A DNA stretch of 64,000 bases, taken from contig NZ_JAVYJB010000012.1 of the NCBI RefSeq assembly GCF_032490495.1, forward strand, positions 36,649 through 100,648. Direction: 5' to 3'. A model generated the notes under the pieces. The model was given only the letters and a program-made list of their open reading frames with translations. It was not told where the DNA came from and did not search any database. Position numbers and translations under genes: made by a program. Positions 1 through 8,760 of this stretch are shown piece by piece. Origin of the DNA: Pilosibacter fragilis. Lineage in GTDB: Bacteria > Bacillota > Clostridia > Lachnospirales > Lachnospiraceae. Positions within the stretch are counted from its first letter, which is position 1. Each line of letters starts with the position of its first letter.

Positions 1-1074
1 GTACTGTAGGATATAATCTGCCGTCAGGTACTTCGGGTAGATGATACTGTCGATACCGAAGCTGTCGATCACGTCGTCAAAGGCGATCTTGTTGACCTTT
101 GCGATGAGCTTTGCGTTGGAGTGGAGCTTTCCGTAGAGGGTGAGGAAGATATTCTCCTCGTCAAGTCCGGTGAGGGCCACAAGGGAATCGGCGTAGGTCA
201 GGCCTTCTTCCAGAAGAAGATCCCGATCACTTCCGTCCCCGTTTATGATATCAGCACCGGGAATCACCTCGCTTAAGTAATCGCAGCGCTCTTTCCGCTG
301 CTCGATGATCCGGACGCGGAACCCGATCTTTAAGAGGTCCTGGGCCAGATAGTGGGCGATGGTGCCGCCGCCGATGATCAGGGAATTTTTTACGGATTTT
401 GAGCGGAGACCGATCTTTTCAAAAAACTGAGCCGTATTTTCCAGAGATCCCACGATAGAGAGGATATCCGTATCCTGAAGGACAAAGCTTCCGTTCGGGA
501 TCACGACCTCGGATCCGCGCTCAACGGCACAGATCAGGACATCGCATTTTAACTGCCGCATGATATCCATGACAGTTTTTCCGCCGAACCCGATCTCCGG
601 CTTTAAGCGGAAGCGGAGAAGCTCGACACGTCCCTTTGCGAAGGTGTCGATCTTGATGGCGGACGGGAATTTTAAGAGTTTTAAGATTTCTCTGGCCGCC
701 GTCAGCTCCGGGTTGATGATCATGGAGAGTCCGAGTTTTTCCTGAATGAAGCGGATCTCCTTATTATAGAGCGGGTTTCTTACGCGGGCGATGGTGTCAC
801 AGTGTCCGGTCTTCTTCGCCATCAGGCAGCAGAGGAGGTTTAATTCGTCCTCGCCGGTGACAGCGATAAAGAGGTCCGCGCTTTCCACTCCAGCCTCCTG
901 CTGGATATTGAAGCTGGCGCCGTTTCCAACGATTCCCAGGGCGTCAAACTGGTTGGAAAGATGTTCCACTTTCTGCGGATTCATATCGACCATAACGAGA
1001 TCGTGGCCCTCGGCGCTTAAGCGCTCCGCAAGGCTCACGCCGACTTTTCCGCAGCCGACAATGATGATCTTCAT
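1..1074 (-). CDS. trkA: Trk potassium uptake regulatory subunit TrkA (3' end outside window)
   Basis: Peripheral cytoplasmic NAD-binding subunit that gates a TrkH/KtrB-type potassium channel. The protein starts MKIIIVGCGKVG at 1074, a classic Rossmann glycine motif. A second nucleotide-binding half begins near residue 235 with SLIIGGGTIAHYLAQ, so the two-domain TrkA layout is visible. About 358 codons are present and the frame is open at the window edge, so the C-terminus is missing. The start has an AAAGGA ribosome site about 8 bases upstream. The methyltransferase gene ends 24 bases upstream on the same strand, so the two are probably co-transcribed. The trkH partner is not visible and may lie beyond position 1. 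The family call is very safe. Confidence 0.93.
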   Translation of the reverse strand, partial: MKIIIVGCGKVGVSLAERLSAEGHDLVMVDMNPQKVEHLSNQFDALGIVGNGASFNIQQEAGVESADLFIAVTGEDELNLLCCLMAKKTGHCDTIARVRNPLYNKEIRFIQEKLGLSMIINPELTAAREILKLLKFPSAIKIDTFAKGRVELLRFRLKPEIGFGGKTVMDIMRQLKCDVLICAVERGSEVVIPNGSFVLQDTDILSIVGSLENTAQFFEKIGLRSKSVKNSLIIGGGTIAHYLAQDLLKIGFRVRIIEQRKERCDYLSEVIPGADIINGDGSDRDLLLEEGLTYADSLVALTGLDEENIFLTLYGKLHSNAKLIAKVNKIAFDDVIDSFGIDSIIYPKYLTADYILQY

Positions 1075-1098
1075 ATGTTTACCGGTCCTTTCAATTAA

Positions 1099-1959
1099 TT
1101 ACGCTTCCCAGCGTCCGGAAGCGCCGCACGGGAGTACAAGTTTGGAACTTGTAACCGGAAGTCCGATCTCCTCGGAGCTTACAGTTCCGCCGAACTGCGG
1201 AACAACGGCTGTTCCGAGCATATAAGTCAGCACCGCCGGGGCGAGACCGGTGGTGTAGGAGTTGATCAGGTAGAATAACGGCTTGTCGGAGAGGAGCTTT
1301 GCGCACAGCTTTACGAGCGGGTAGATCGCGTCCTCGATCTTCCAGATCTCGCCCTTCGGGCCCCTTCCGTAGGAGGGCGGGTCCATGATGATCGCGTCAT
1401 AGTGGTTTCCACGGCGGATCTCACGCTCTACGAATTTTACGCAGTCATCCACGATCCAGCGGATCGGCGCGTCCTCAAGGCCGCTGGACTTCGCGTTCTC
1501 CTTTGCCCAGGCAACCATTCCCTTGGAGGCGTCAACATGGGTCACGGAAGCTCCGGCTTTCGCGGCTGCCAGTGTTGCTCCTCCGGTGTAGGCGAAGAGG
1601 TTTAAGACTTTGACCGGGCGTCCCGCATTTTTGATCTTTTCGCCAAACCAGTCCCAGTTTGCCGCCTGTTCCGGGAAAAGACCGGTATGCTTAAAGCTGA
1701 AGGGCTTTAACTGGAAGGTCAGGCCTTTGTAGTTGATGCTCCACTGCTCCGGGAGACTGAAGAATTCCCACTCGCCGCCGCCTTTTGAGCTTCTGTGGTA
1801 GTGACCGTTCATCTTTCTCCACTGTGGTGCCTTTTTATCGGTATCCCAGATAACCTGGGGATCCGGACGGACCAGAATATATTTTCCCCAACGCTCCAGC
1901 TTTTCACCGCCGGAACAGTCGATGACTTCATAGTCCTTCCATCCATCTGCTATCCACAT
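1099..1959 (-). CDS. Class I SAM-dependent methyltransferase, RlmI/RlmK-like
   Basis: Cytoplasmic S-adenosylmethionine-dependent methyltransferase of the family that modifies 23S rRNA cytosine or guanine. Motif I is NLFAYTGGATLAAAKAGA near residue 121, followed by the acidic VTHVDASKG loop. Motif IV is MDPPSYGRGPKGE near residue 192. At 286 residues it lacks the N-terminal PUA domain of E. coli RlmI, so it is the short form common in Clostridia, and the exact target base cannot be read from sequence. It is the first gene of a pair with trkA (24-base gap). Only a weak ribosome site precedes the ATG at 1959. The family is clear and the substrate is inferred. Confidence 0.85.
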   Translation of the reverse strand: MWIADGWKDYEVIDCSGGEKLERWGKYILVRPDPQVIWDTDKKAPQWRKMNGHYHRSSKGGGEWEFFSLPEQWSINYKGLTFQLKPFSFKHTGLFPEQAANWDWFGEKIKNAGRPVKVLNLFAYTGGATLAAAKAGASVTHVDASKGMVAWAKENAKSSGLEDAPIRWIVDDCVKFVEREIRRGNHYDAIIMDPPSYGRGPKGEIWKIEDAIYPLVKLCAKLLSDKPLFYLINSYTTGLAPAVLTYMLGTAVVPQFGGTVSSEEIGLPVTSSKLVLPCGASGRWEA

Positions 1960-2192
1960 AATTGTATTCCATCTCTTTCTTTAGACTTTTTTGCGTAAAA
2001 ACGGATCAGGGGCATAAAATGCCTATGATATACCAGTATAATAGATTCGGGGGATACTGTCAAATAGGAGTGGGGATGGAATGCGGGATGTTGGCGGAAA
2101 TATGGGGAACATGAACGGAAAATGTGTCTTTCTGTGGCGGGAATGCGGCAGAACTGTGGTGGGGACTTAAGAGAATTGACAGGTATTTTCTG

Positions 2193-2221
2193 TTGAATAA
2201 TCAGGGAGTTACTGGTAAAAT
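2193..2221 (+). promoter_or_regulatory. Sigma-A-type promoter for the cell-wall-binding protein gene
   Basis: TTGAAT at 2193-2198 and TAAAAT at 2216-2221 with a 17-base spacer, about 105 bases upstream of the GTG start at 2326. The rest of the 1960-2325 gap shows no gene. Confidence 0.6.
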
Positions 2222-2325
2222 AAAATCAGATGTATTATATAGTTAGAAAATTTTAGTGTGTGACTGCCGCATGTGGAACAAGAGCGGCTGCATGCCTGAC
2301 GGGATACAGGAAGGAGACGAGACGA

Positions 2326-3738
2326 GTGAAGAGAAAAGGGTTAAGAATACTGGCAGCAGCGGCGGTCCTGACTTTCGGATGTCTGACGATGAACGCCTAC
2401 GCAGCGGAAGGCTGGGCGCTTTCCAATAATATATGGACGTATCTTGATAAAAACGGAAACCGCGTGACGAATGAGTGGAAAAAGGGCGCGGACAACCTCT
2501 GGAGATATTTAAACAGCAGCGGTGAGATGGCGGTCAACAGCTGGGCAGACAATGATTACTATGTGGATTCCAACGGAATCATGGTGTCAAATAAATGGAT
2601 GCAGCTGGCTTCCCCGTACAGCAGGGATAATGGGACGACATACTGGTTCTATTTCGGTTCCAGCGGAAAAGTCACGAAGGACAGCTGGAAGAAGATCGAC
2701 GGAAAGAGTTATCTCTTTGATTCCGACGGAATTATGCAGACCGGATGGTCCGAGGATGGGGATTACTATTTAAGCTCCAGCGGCGCTATGGTCACCGGCT
2801 GGAAGTATCTGGAGCCGAAGGATGAGGATAAGGATCTCTACGGACCGGAGAGCGACGACGGAAAATACTGGTTCTACTTCTCTGCGAGCGGAAAGAAGAA
2901 CAGCCCGTCGACGAGCAGTAACGGCGGCGATTATAAGGTGATGAAGATCGATGGCAAATATTACTGCTTCGACGAGGACGGACGGATGCAGACCGGATGG
3001 GTGTATTTAGAAGGTGACCCGGAGAATGCAAGTAAGGACACGATCGAGAACTGGAGATATTTTGCGGAGAGTGGGATCCAGAACGCGACTCTCGGTGCGT
3101 CGATCACCGGATGGCTCTCCTTAAATCCGCCGGAACAGCTCCAGGACAATGTGGATGAGCCGGTTGTCTGGTACTATTTCGAGAAAGATGGAACACCGAA
3201 GACAGGTCCGGAGGACGGAAAAGCGTCCACAAGTGACTTTGTCAAGATCAACGGAAAGACATATCTCTTTGACCAGAAGGGAAATCCGGTGAAGGGATTA
3301 AAGAAGATACAGATCGGATCGACAGGAGAGTACACCTCCTATTACTTTGATGCATCCTCCAGAATTTCCGTAAAGGGAAAGATGACAGTGGAGGAAGGCG
3401 ATGGAAATAAGACGACCTTCTACTTTAATGAGGGAACCTACGCGGGACGCGGTGTCAGCGGTGTGAAGAATGGCTATCTCTATTATATGGGTAAGCTTCA
3501 GGAAGCGGACAGCTCCAGCCGTTACGCATTGATCAGTATCCCGAATGGAAGCAACGGATACCAGACTTACGTTGTAAACTCCTCCGGACGTATCTCAAAG
3601 AATACGACGGTGAAGGACCGCGACGGAAACAAGTTTAAGGTAAATTCCAGCGGAATTTTGACTCAGATCAACGATGAGACGGCGAGCACGAAAGAAGAAT
3701 ACGGTGAGCCGACAGAACCAGTATTTGAGAATGATTGA
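2326..3738 (+). CDS. Secreted cell-wall-binding repeat (choline-binding-like) protein
   Basis: Exported surface protein made almost entirely of glycine/aromatic cell-wall-binding repeats. The likely start is GTG 2326 because AGGAAGGAG lies 8 bases upstream and the product then opens with a proper signal peptide (VKRKGLRILAAAAVLTFG, cleavage after AYA). An in-frame ATG at 2260 would spoil that signal. Repeats of the type YYVDSNGIMVSNKW, YLFDSDGIMQTGW and YYCFDEDGRMQTGW run from about residue 30 to 340. A less repetitive, glycine-rich tail follows, ending in acidic residues. There is no catalytic domain and no LPXTG sorting signal, so attachment is presumably non-covalent through the repeats. 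It is monocistronic, with its own promoter and terminator. Ligand and role are unknown. Confidence 0.85.
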   Translation: MKRKGLRILAAAAVLTFGCLTMNAYAAEGWALSNNIWTYLDKNGNRVTNEWKKGADNLWRYLNSSGEMAVNSWADNDYYVDSNGIMVSNKWMQLASPYSRDNGTTYWFYFGSSGKVTKDSWKKIDGKSYLFDSDGIMQTGWSEDGDYYLSSSGAMVTGWKYLEPKDEDKDLYGPESDDGKYWFYFSASGKKNSPSTSSNGGDYKVMKIDGKYYCFDEDGRMQTGWVYLEGDPENASKDTIENWRYFAESGIQNATLGASITGWLSLNPPEQLQDNVDEPVVWYYFEKDGTPKTGPEDGKASTSDFVKINGKTYLFDQKGNPVKGLKKIQIGSTGEYTSYYFDASSRISVKGKMTVEEGDGNKTTFYFNEGTYAGRGVSGVKNGYLYYMGKLQEADSSSRYALISIPNGSNGYQTYVVNSSGRISKNTTVKDRDGNKFKVNSSGILTQINDETASTKEEYGEPTEPVFEND

Positions 3739-3773
3739 TGTGGATCTTGGATAAATGATAAAGGAGTTTTTGA

Positions 3774-3806
3774 AGGACCAGGGGCAGAGATGTTCCTGGT
3801 CTTTTA
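3774..3806 (+). terminator. Rho-independent terminator after the cell-wall-binding protein gene
   Basis: GACCAGG at 3776-3782 pairs with CCTGGTC at 3795-3801, followed by TTTT. Confidence 0.7.
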
Positions 3807-3939
3807 TGTTAGCTGCCATGTATCCAGGAAACTTCCGGCAGCAGGATCTGCGCAGAGAACTTTTACATATGATGGTTAAATAAAAAGAGGATTCCGACTG
3901 CAAATATAGGCAGTCAGAAATCCTCAGTTTTTTAATGAT

Positions 3940-5079
3940 TTAAACTTCCTCGCCGTTGATCAGCACATGCTTGATCACGCCTGTCACATCAAACGGACAG
4001 CCGTCGACGATGACAACATCGGCGTCTTTTCCTTCTTCCAAAGAACCGACACGGTCAGCGATGCCAATGTGCTCGGCCGGATTGATGGTTACGGCGCGGA
4101 GTGCGTCATACTCGTCCATACCGGCTTTGATGGCGAGACCTGCGCAGAGCGGCAGGTAGTGGAGCGGGGTTACCGGCGCGTCTGTGATGATGGAGACATG
4201 ACATCCGGCTTTCGCGAGGATGCCCGGTGTCTCCCAGGTCTTATTCTGAAGCTCAAATTTGGAGGCATGTCCGAAGGTCGGACCTACCGCGAGCGGGAGA
4301 TTCTCCTTCGCGAGTTCATCTACGATCATATGCCCCTCTGTCACATGCTCCAGAGTCAGGCCGACACCGAACTCTTTCGCAATGCGGATCGCAGTGAAGA
4401 TATCGTTTGCCTGATGGGCATGGGCTTTTAACGGGATCTCATGGTTTAATACCGGGATCAGAGCTTCGGACTTCTGGTCGTAAGCCGGAAGCTTGGAAGC
4501 GTCATCACCGGCCGCCTCGATCTTTGCCTTGTAAACCTTCGCTTTATTTAAAGCCTCGCGGATCTTTGCGGCATTTGTCATACGGCTGGAGATTCCCTGT
4601 TTCTGGTAGCAGCGTTTCGGGTTTTCACCGAAAGCGCATTTCATAGCGATCGGGAATTTTACGATCATATTGTCAACACGGGTTCCAACCGGTTTGATAG
4701 CAGCGAAGGTTCCGCCAATGGAGTTGGAGCTGCCTGGACCGGTTGCGAAGCAGGTAACACCGGCTTTCGCGGCCATCTTCATACACGGGTCAAACGGGTT
4801 GATTCCGTCGATCGCCTGTACCTGTGGAGTTACCGGGTCATTCAGTTCATTGTAGTCATGTCCCTCGTAGCCGATCCCGTAGCCGTCAAGACCGATATGG
4901 CAGTGGGCCTCAACAAATCCCGGATAAACCTGGAGTCCGGTAGCGTCAATAACCTCAGCGCCGTCAGCAGAGAGACCTTTTCCGATCTTTACGATCTTTC
5001 CGCCGTCGATCAGGATGTCAGCGATAAAAGTTTCCTTTGATACCGCTGTGTGAAGTGTTCCGTTCTTGATACAAATCAT
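3940..5079 (-). CDS. Amidohydrolase, imidazolonepropionase/dihydroorotase-like superfamily
   Basis: Cytoplasmic metal-dependent hydrolase of the amidohydrolase superfamily; its substrate is a cyclic or linear amide that cannot be specified. The start is ATG 5079, seven codons inside the longest frame, because GAGGAGG sits 8 bases before it. Metal ligands are visible: the HxH of GFVEAHCHIG (about residue 60), the histidines in KAHAHQANDI and LEHVTEGH, and the terminal aspartate in ITDAPVTP. The C-terminal EGKDADVVIVDG is the usual closing beta strand of the composite domain. There is no signal peptide. It has its own promoter and stands alone between terminators. Misannotation as imidazolonepropionase is common for this subgroup. 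Confidence 0.85.
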   Translation of the reverse strand: MICIKNGTLHTAVSKETFIADILIDGGKIVKIGKGLSADGAEVIDATGLQVYPGFVEAHCHIGLDGYGIGYEGHDYNELNDPVTPQVQAIDGINPFDPCMKMAAKAGVTCFATGPGSSNSIGGTFAAIKPVGTRVDNMIVKFPIAMKCAFGENPKRCYQKQGISSRMTNAAKIREALNKAKVYKAKIEAAGDDASKLPAYDQKSEALIPVLNHEIPLKAHAHQANDIFTAIRIAKEFGVGLTLEHVTEGHMIVDELAKENLPLAVGPTFGHASKFELQNKTWETPGILAKAGCHVSIITDAPVTPLHYLPLCAGLAIKAGMDEYDALRAVTINPAEHIGIADRVGSLEEGKDADVVIVDGCPFDVTGVIKHVLINGEEV

Positions 5080-5111
5080 TGGAATTCCTCCTCTTTTCAA
5101 ATCATAACTCC

Positions 5112-5140
5112 ATCATACATGAATTGCGAGAATATTTCAA
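5112..5140 (-). promoter_or_regulatory. Promoter of the amidohydrolase gene
   Basis: Read on the minus strand: TTGAAA (5140-5135), 17-base spacer, TATGAT (5117-5112). It lies 33 bases before the ATG. Confidence 0.7.
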
Positions 5141-5170
5141 GGATTCTTTCTGTACAGTAGTTAAAAATAA

Positions 5171-5201
5171 GTTGCGATTCACGCTTTGCGCAAACAGTAA
5201 T
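5171..5201. repeat. Degenerate end fragment of the 133-bp hairpin element
   Basis: About 30 bases with the shared core CACGCTTTGCGCAAACAGTAA. They match one end of the element at 37145-37277 (CACGCCTTGCGCAAACAGTAA) apart from one core difference. The rest of the element is absent. Confidence 0.5.
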
Positions 5202-5244
5202 AAAAAAAAGGAACTATTTCATCTTAAAAGATGAAAAGTTCCTT
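5202..5244 (-). terminator. Terminator of the 2-hydroxyacid dehydrogenase gene
   Basis: AAGGAACT (5209-5216) pairs with AGTTCCTT (5237-5244), with an inner TTCATCTT/AAGATGAA stem. On the minus strand it is followed by a run of eight T. Confidence 0.85.
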
Positions 5245-5253
5245 ATAGTTGAG

Positions 5254-6204
5254 TTATGAAACTACATTCACCGGTGTTCCCTCAAGGAATCCCTTTACAT
5301 TTCCGGCAAGGATGGAAACGAGGCGCTGTCTTGTCTCAAGTCCTTTCCAGCCCATATGCGGGGTGAGGATCACGTTGTCGAGGGTGTAGAGCGGGTTGTC
5401 GGCTTTCGGCGGCTCAGTTTCCTGGACGTCGAGGCCTGCGCCTGCGATCTGGTGCTTTTCAAGCGCTTCGATCAGAGCCGGTTCATCGATGAGAGCACCG
5501 CGGGAGGTGTTGATCAGGAAGGCGGTCGGCTTCATCAGCGCAAGAGTCTCTTTATTGATCATATGCTTTGTCTGCGGAGTTAACGGGCAGTGCAGGGAAA
5601 CATAGTCACTGTTCTTTAAGACTGTCTCAAGATCCACATAGCGGATGCCGTCTTCGTCGGCTCTCGGTGTTCTTGTATACACGAGAATGTTCATATCAAG
5701 AGCTTTTGCAATCTTCATTACAGTCTTTCCGATATGTCCGGCACCGATGATTCCTAAAGTCTTTCCGTTTACCTCAACGTGCGGAACCTGGAGATTTTTC
5801 GTAAAGTTATCATGGTTTCCGTTTGCCAGCATTTTCATCTGGACCTGCATGGTGGAGCTTAAATTTAAGATCATCATGACCGCCGTGTGGGCTACGCGCT
5901 CGGAGCTGTATGCCGGGATATTGCAGACGGTGATCCCCTTCTCCCTTGCGGCATCAAGATCCAGATTGTTGTATCCGGTACCGGCCTCACAGATCAGCTT
6001 TACGGAAGCCGGAAATTTGCGGATCAGGTCACCGTTTACCGGCATCTCCTTTGTGACGATAATATCAGCTCCCTCAATGCGCTCTAAGAGCTGTTCCGGT
6101 GTGGTATCATCGTAGACGGTCACGTCGGAAGAGAGAACAGAAAAGTCGAGATTTCCGTCAAAGTTCATTTTTTTTGCGTTTAATACAACGGTCTTGTCGC
6201 TCAT
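5254..6204 (-). CDS. NAD-dependent D-2-hydroxyacid dehydrogenase
   Basis: Cytoplasmic oxidoreductase interconverting a 2-keto acid and a D-2-hydroxy acid with NAD(H). It is most like glycerate dehydrogenase/hydroxypyruvate reductase. ATG 6204 is chosen because AGGAGG lies 8 bases upstream; the longer frame from 6288 only adds 28 unlikely residues. The NAD fold is LGIIGAGHIGKTVMKIA near residue 148. The catalytic Arg-Glu-His triad is seen in NTSRGALID, QETEPP and LTPHMGW. The length of 316 residues is normal. It is monocistronic with a strong terminator. The exact substrate is unknown. Confidence 0.88.
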   Translation of the reverse strand: MSDKTVVLNAKKMNFDGNLDFSVLSSDVTVYDDTTPEQLLERIEGADIIVTKEMPVNGDLIRKFPASVKLICEAGTGYNNLDLDAAREKGITVCNIPAYSSERVAHTAVMMILNLSSTMQVQMKMLANGNHDNFTKNLQVPHVEVNGKTLGIIGAGHIGKTVMKIAKALDMNILVYTRTPRADEDGIRYVDLETVLKNSDYVSLHCPLTPQTKHMINKETLALMKPTAFLINTSRGALIDEPALIEALEKHQIAGAGLDVQETEPPKADNPLYTLDNVILTPHMGWKGLETRQRLVSILAGNVKGFLEGTPVNVVS

Positions 6205-6329
6205 GGGTAAATCCTCCTGAGAAATTGATAATAAGAAAATTGTACATACCTTGGTGATGTATTGTAACTGTTCAGCAGGTCTGCGCATTTACTGCGCTGA
6301 CCGTAAAAAAACTTATATTATAATAGAAA

Positions 6330-6401
6330 GCAAAAATCCTATCGGCACCGCCGCTTTGGAATGGATTTTGCGCGTAACTGTGAGGTGCTGAACAGTTACG
6401 C
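6330..6401. repeat. Double-hairpin intergenic element
   Basis: GCAAAAATCC (6330-6339) pairs with GGATTTTGC (6363-6371). It is followed directly by a perfect 10-bp hairpin, GCGTAACTGT (6372-6381) with ACAGTTACGC (6392-6401). The 6205-6781 gap holds no gene. The second hairpin resembles, without matching, the ends of the 133-bp element. Confidence 0.5.
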
Positions 6402-6642
6402 TGTATTCATTATATAACGGTTTTTGAAATGTGACAATGAAGAGTTTGTGGTTATAGGTTATGATACATAGATGTATAAATAAAAAATGGAAAGAAATTT
6501 TCTATGCGTTTCCGTGATAGAGCAAGTTGAAGAGGTAAATGTTCAGACGAAAGGAAAGATCAACAAGGAATCGTTTGTCCTGCTCTAAATGAGTTTCCTT
6601 GAGAGATGCTTATTTTAACATAATAGTATGTTTGAACAAGTA

Positions 6643-6673
6643 TTGGAAAAATAATAGCATATTATCGTATAAT
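6643..6673 (+). promoter_or_regulatory. Probable promoter of the isocitrate-lyase/PEP-mutase-type gene
   Basis: Strong TATAAT at 6668-6673 and TTGGAA at 6643-6648. The spacer of 19 is long, so the -35 is uncertain and activation by a regulator is possible. Confidence 0.5.
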
Positions 6674-6692
6674 ATGTACATCAAAAGACAAT

Positions 6693-6715
6693 AAATGACA
6701 TAAAAATAGTCATTT
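6693..6715. promoter_or_regulatory. Inverted repeat, candidate operator
   Basis: AAATGAC (6693-6699) and GTCATTT (6709-6715) form a perfect inverted repeat about 20 bases after the -10, where a repressor would block transcription. Confidence 0.4.
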
Positions 6716-6717
6716 TA

Positions 6718-6734
6718 ACGAAAACGCGTTTCGT
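6718..6734. promoter_or_regulatory. LacI-like palindrome, candidate operator
   Basis: ACGAAA-N5-TTTCGT with a perfect AAACGCGTTT core around a central CG. This is the shape of LacI/GalR/CcpA-type operators, lying in the leader of the downstream gene. Confidence 0.4.
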
Positions 6735-6781
6735 AAGTGCTTATTAACAAAAAGACAATATGACAGATAGGAGAGTTGATT

Positions 6782-7651
6782 ATGCAGAACGAACATGCAA
6801 AAGAATTAAGAAAAATTTTAAGTGAGACATCTTTTTTGACACTTCCGGGTGTATATGATTGCCTTTCTGCTAAGATTGCAGAGGAAGCAGGATTTCAGGC
6901 ATTATTTCTTTCCGGTGGAGCACTTGCCTACAGCGTATTAGGACGCCCGGATTTTGGATTTTTGAGTCTGGCAGAATTTGGAACAGCGATCCAACATATT
7001 GTGTCATCTGTTCATGCTCCACTGATTGCAGATGCGGACAATGGATTTGGAAATGCAATTCAGGCGGCAAACACCGGAGCTATGTATGAGCAGTTTGGAG
7101 CGGCAGGACTTCAGATTGATGATAAAGTTCTTCCAGCCAATCATCCGGCTAAAAATGAGATCATCGATTGGGAGTTAATGGGACCAAAGATCAAAGCTGT
7201 GAGAACTGCAGTTTCTGATGACTTTGTGATTATCTACCGTACGTGCGCAGAGTTGTATGATTTTGGTGTCGATGAAGCAATCAGAAGAATCAATCTTGCG
7301 AAGGAGTGCGGCGCCGATTATGCATATGTGGATGGAATCAAGTCCGTGGAGAATCTGGAAAAGATTTCCAGAGAAGCCAAAATTCCGCTTATGGTAAATC
7401 TGAATGAGAAAGGATTTGTCGGCGGACTTCCTACAGAGCAGGTCAAGGCATTAAATTACCGTATTGGTTTATTTCCAATCTCCGCCATGCTGGCAGCAGC
7501 GCAGGGAATGATTGATGTTCTTGGGGCATTGGCAGAACAGGGAACAACGCTTGCAGTGAGAGACAAAATGACAAATCCGCCAACGAAGATTCATCGCATG
7601 ATGGGACAGTTTTCACTGGTAGAAAAGTATACACCATATTATAACGAATGA
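6782..7651 (+). CDS. Isocitrate lyase/PEP mutase superfamily protein
   Basis: Cytoplasmic Mg2+-dependent enzyme of the methylisocitrate lyase/oxaloacetate decarboxylase/PEP mutase fold, which makes or breaks C-C or P-C bonds next to a carboxylate. ATG 6782 is preferred over the in-frame TTG 6776 because TAGGAG then sits 9 bases upstream. The metal-binding DADNGFGN motif is at about residue 80. The catalytic loop, KKCGH in true lyases, reads QIDDKVLPANHP, so the cysteine typical of (methyl)isocitrate lyase is missing and another activity is likely. Typical length (289). Two palindromes lie in its leader. Its natural downstream partner seems to be destroyed. Confidence 0.8.
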   Translation: MQNEHAKELRKILSETSFLTLPGVYDCLSAKIAEEAGFQALFLSGGALAYSVLGRPDFGFLSLAEFGTAIQHIVSSVHAPLIADADNGFGNAIQAANTGAMYEQFGAAGLQIDDKVLPANHPAKNEIIDWELMGPKIKAVRTAVSDDFVIIYRTCAELYDFGVDEAIRRINLAKECGADYAYVDGIKSVENLEKISREAKIPLMVNLNEKGFVGGLPTEQVKALNYRIGLFPISAMLAAAQGMIDVLGALAEQGTTLAVRDKMTNPPTKIHRMMGQFSLVEKYTPYYNE

Positions 7652-7697
7652 GGAGATATACAGGAGAAAAGCTGATTGCTCAGAAAGGAGTGTCTGA

Positions 7698-7748
7698 ATG
7701 ACATACCGAAACATCCAATACGCCCAAATGACAATCCAAAAAGATTGA
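7698..7748 (+). pseudogene. Stump of a gene interrupted by the IS66 remnant (16 codons)
   Basis: An ATG with a good AAAGGAG ribosome site 7 bases upstream opens 47 bases after the previous stop. The frame closes after only 16 codons (MTYRNIQYAQMTIQKD), where IS66-type spacer sequence begins. It looks like the 5' end of a second operon gene cut off by insertion; its identity cannot be told. Confidence 0.4.
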
Positions 7749-8049
7749 TGTAGTATTTGTGCATTATAGAGAAAAAATTTCCACTGTTTCACCGATGAAA
7801 AAGCGTTCGTTTCGTTTTACTGCATTTATCCACAGCATCCGATCCTCAAAAATCGAACCACACGATTTTTCGAAAAAATATACACTGGATTTGTGGATAG
7901 CAGTACAGAGCATCTGGAATTTCATGGAAATATCCCAGATGTTCTGTATTGTTATCCACCGTCATAATGACGAAAGGGAAACAGCCGCCAGGTGGCAGAA
8001 ACTGTAAAAATCTGGTACAATGAACTCATGAAGAAAAGGAGTTCCTGCC
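7749..8049. other. Gene-free stretch: IS66-type spacer sequence
   Basis: Carries TTTATCCACAG and GGATTTGTGGATAG segments like those found beside the second IS66 remnant (9720-9830). This is the kind of sequence lying between tnpB and tnpC in IS66 elements. No gene is seen. Confidence 0.4.
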
Positions 8050-8679
8050 ATGGCGATCAAGTACACAGAAGAACAACTAAATAGCGTTGACAAGTCTATG
8101 CTGATCCAGATGTTTTTGAACCAGCAGGAGCAATTGGAAAAAGTCAGTGCCGATTCGTTCCTGATCATAAAGCAGATCCAGGCGATCTACCGGGAGGAAG
8201 GAAAACTCAAAGAACTTTCATCAAAAGAAAGACTTGTTCAGCGTCAGGTGGTTGTAAAACCACTGGTAGATGCTTTATTTGTGTACCTGAAACAACACGA
8301 AAATGAAGTCGGTACGGAAAAACTGAGGGAAGCTTTCATTTATGTATTAAATCAGGAAAAATACCTCCGGGTTTTCCTGACCGATGGGGATGTTCCAATG
8401 GACAATAATGCATCCGAGCGTGCGATCCGCGGATTCTGTGTCGGTAAGAAAAACTGGCAGATGATCGATACCATCAATGGTGCAAAATCATCCGATATCA
8501 TTTACAGCATTGCAGAAACAGCAAAAGCGAATAATTTAAAGCCATATGAGTACTTTGAATATCTTCTGACAGAGATTCCGAAACATATGGATGATACAGA
8601 CCGATCTTTCTTAGATGATCTGATCCCGTGGTCAAAAAATTTGCCGGAGAGTATTCGAAAACCAAAGAAGATCAATTAA
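8050..8679 (+). pseudogene. IS66 transposase (TnpC) with large internal deletion
   Basis: The N-terminal 55 residues (LNSVDKSMLIQMFLNQQEQL) are the coiled-coil head of IS66 transposases. The sequence then jumps straight to the C-terminal catalytic part (QAIYREEGKLKELSSKERL, then DGDVPMDNNASERAIR with the last acidic residue). The product is 209 residues against roughly 500 for intact TnpC, so the zinc-finger and first catalytic segments are deleted in frame. Ribosome site AAGGAG precedes the ATG. It could be translated but cannot be a working transposase. There is no tnpA or tnpB upstream. Confidence 0.85.
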
Positions 8680-8682
8680 GCC

Positions 8683-8703
8683 AAGCCGCAAAAGCGGCTT
8701 TTG
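8683..8703 (+). terminator. Hairpin after the IS66 remnant
   Basis: AAGCCGC-AAAA-GCGGCTT followed by TTT, immediately after the transposase stop. Confidence 0.55.
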
Positions 8704-8760
8704 ACTGGTTCAGTACTTGCTATGGAGCGTTTAATTTTCGATATCATTTTGACATAAAGC

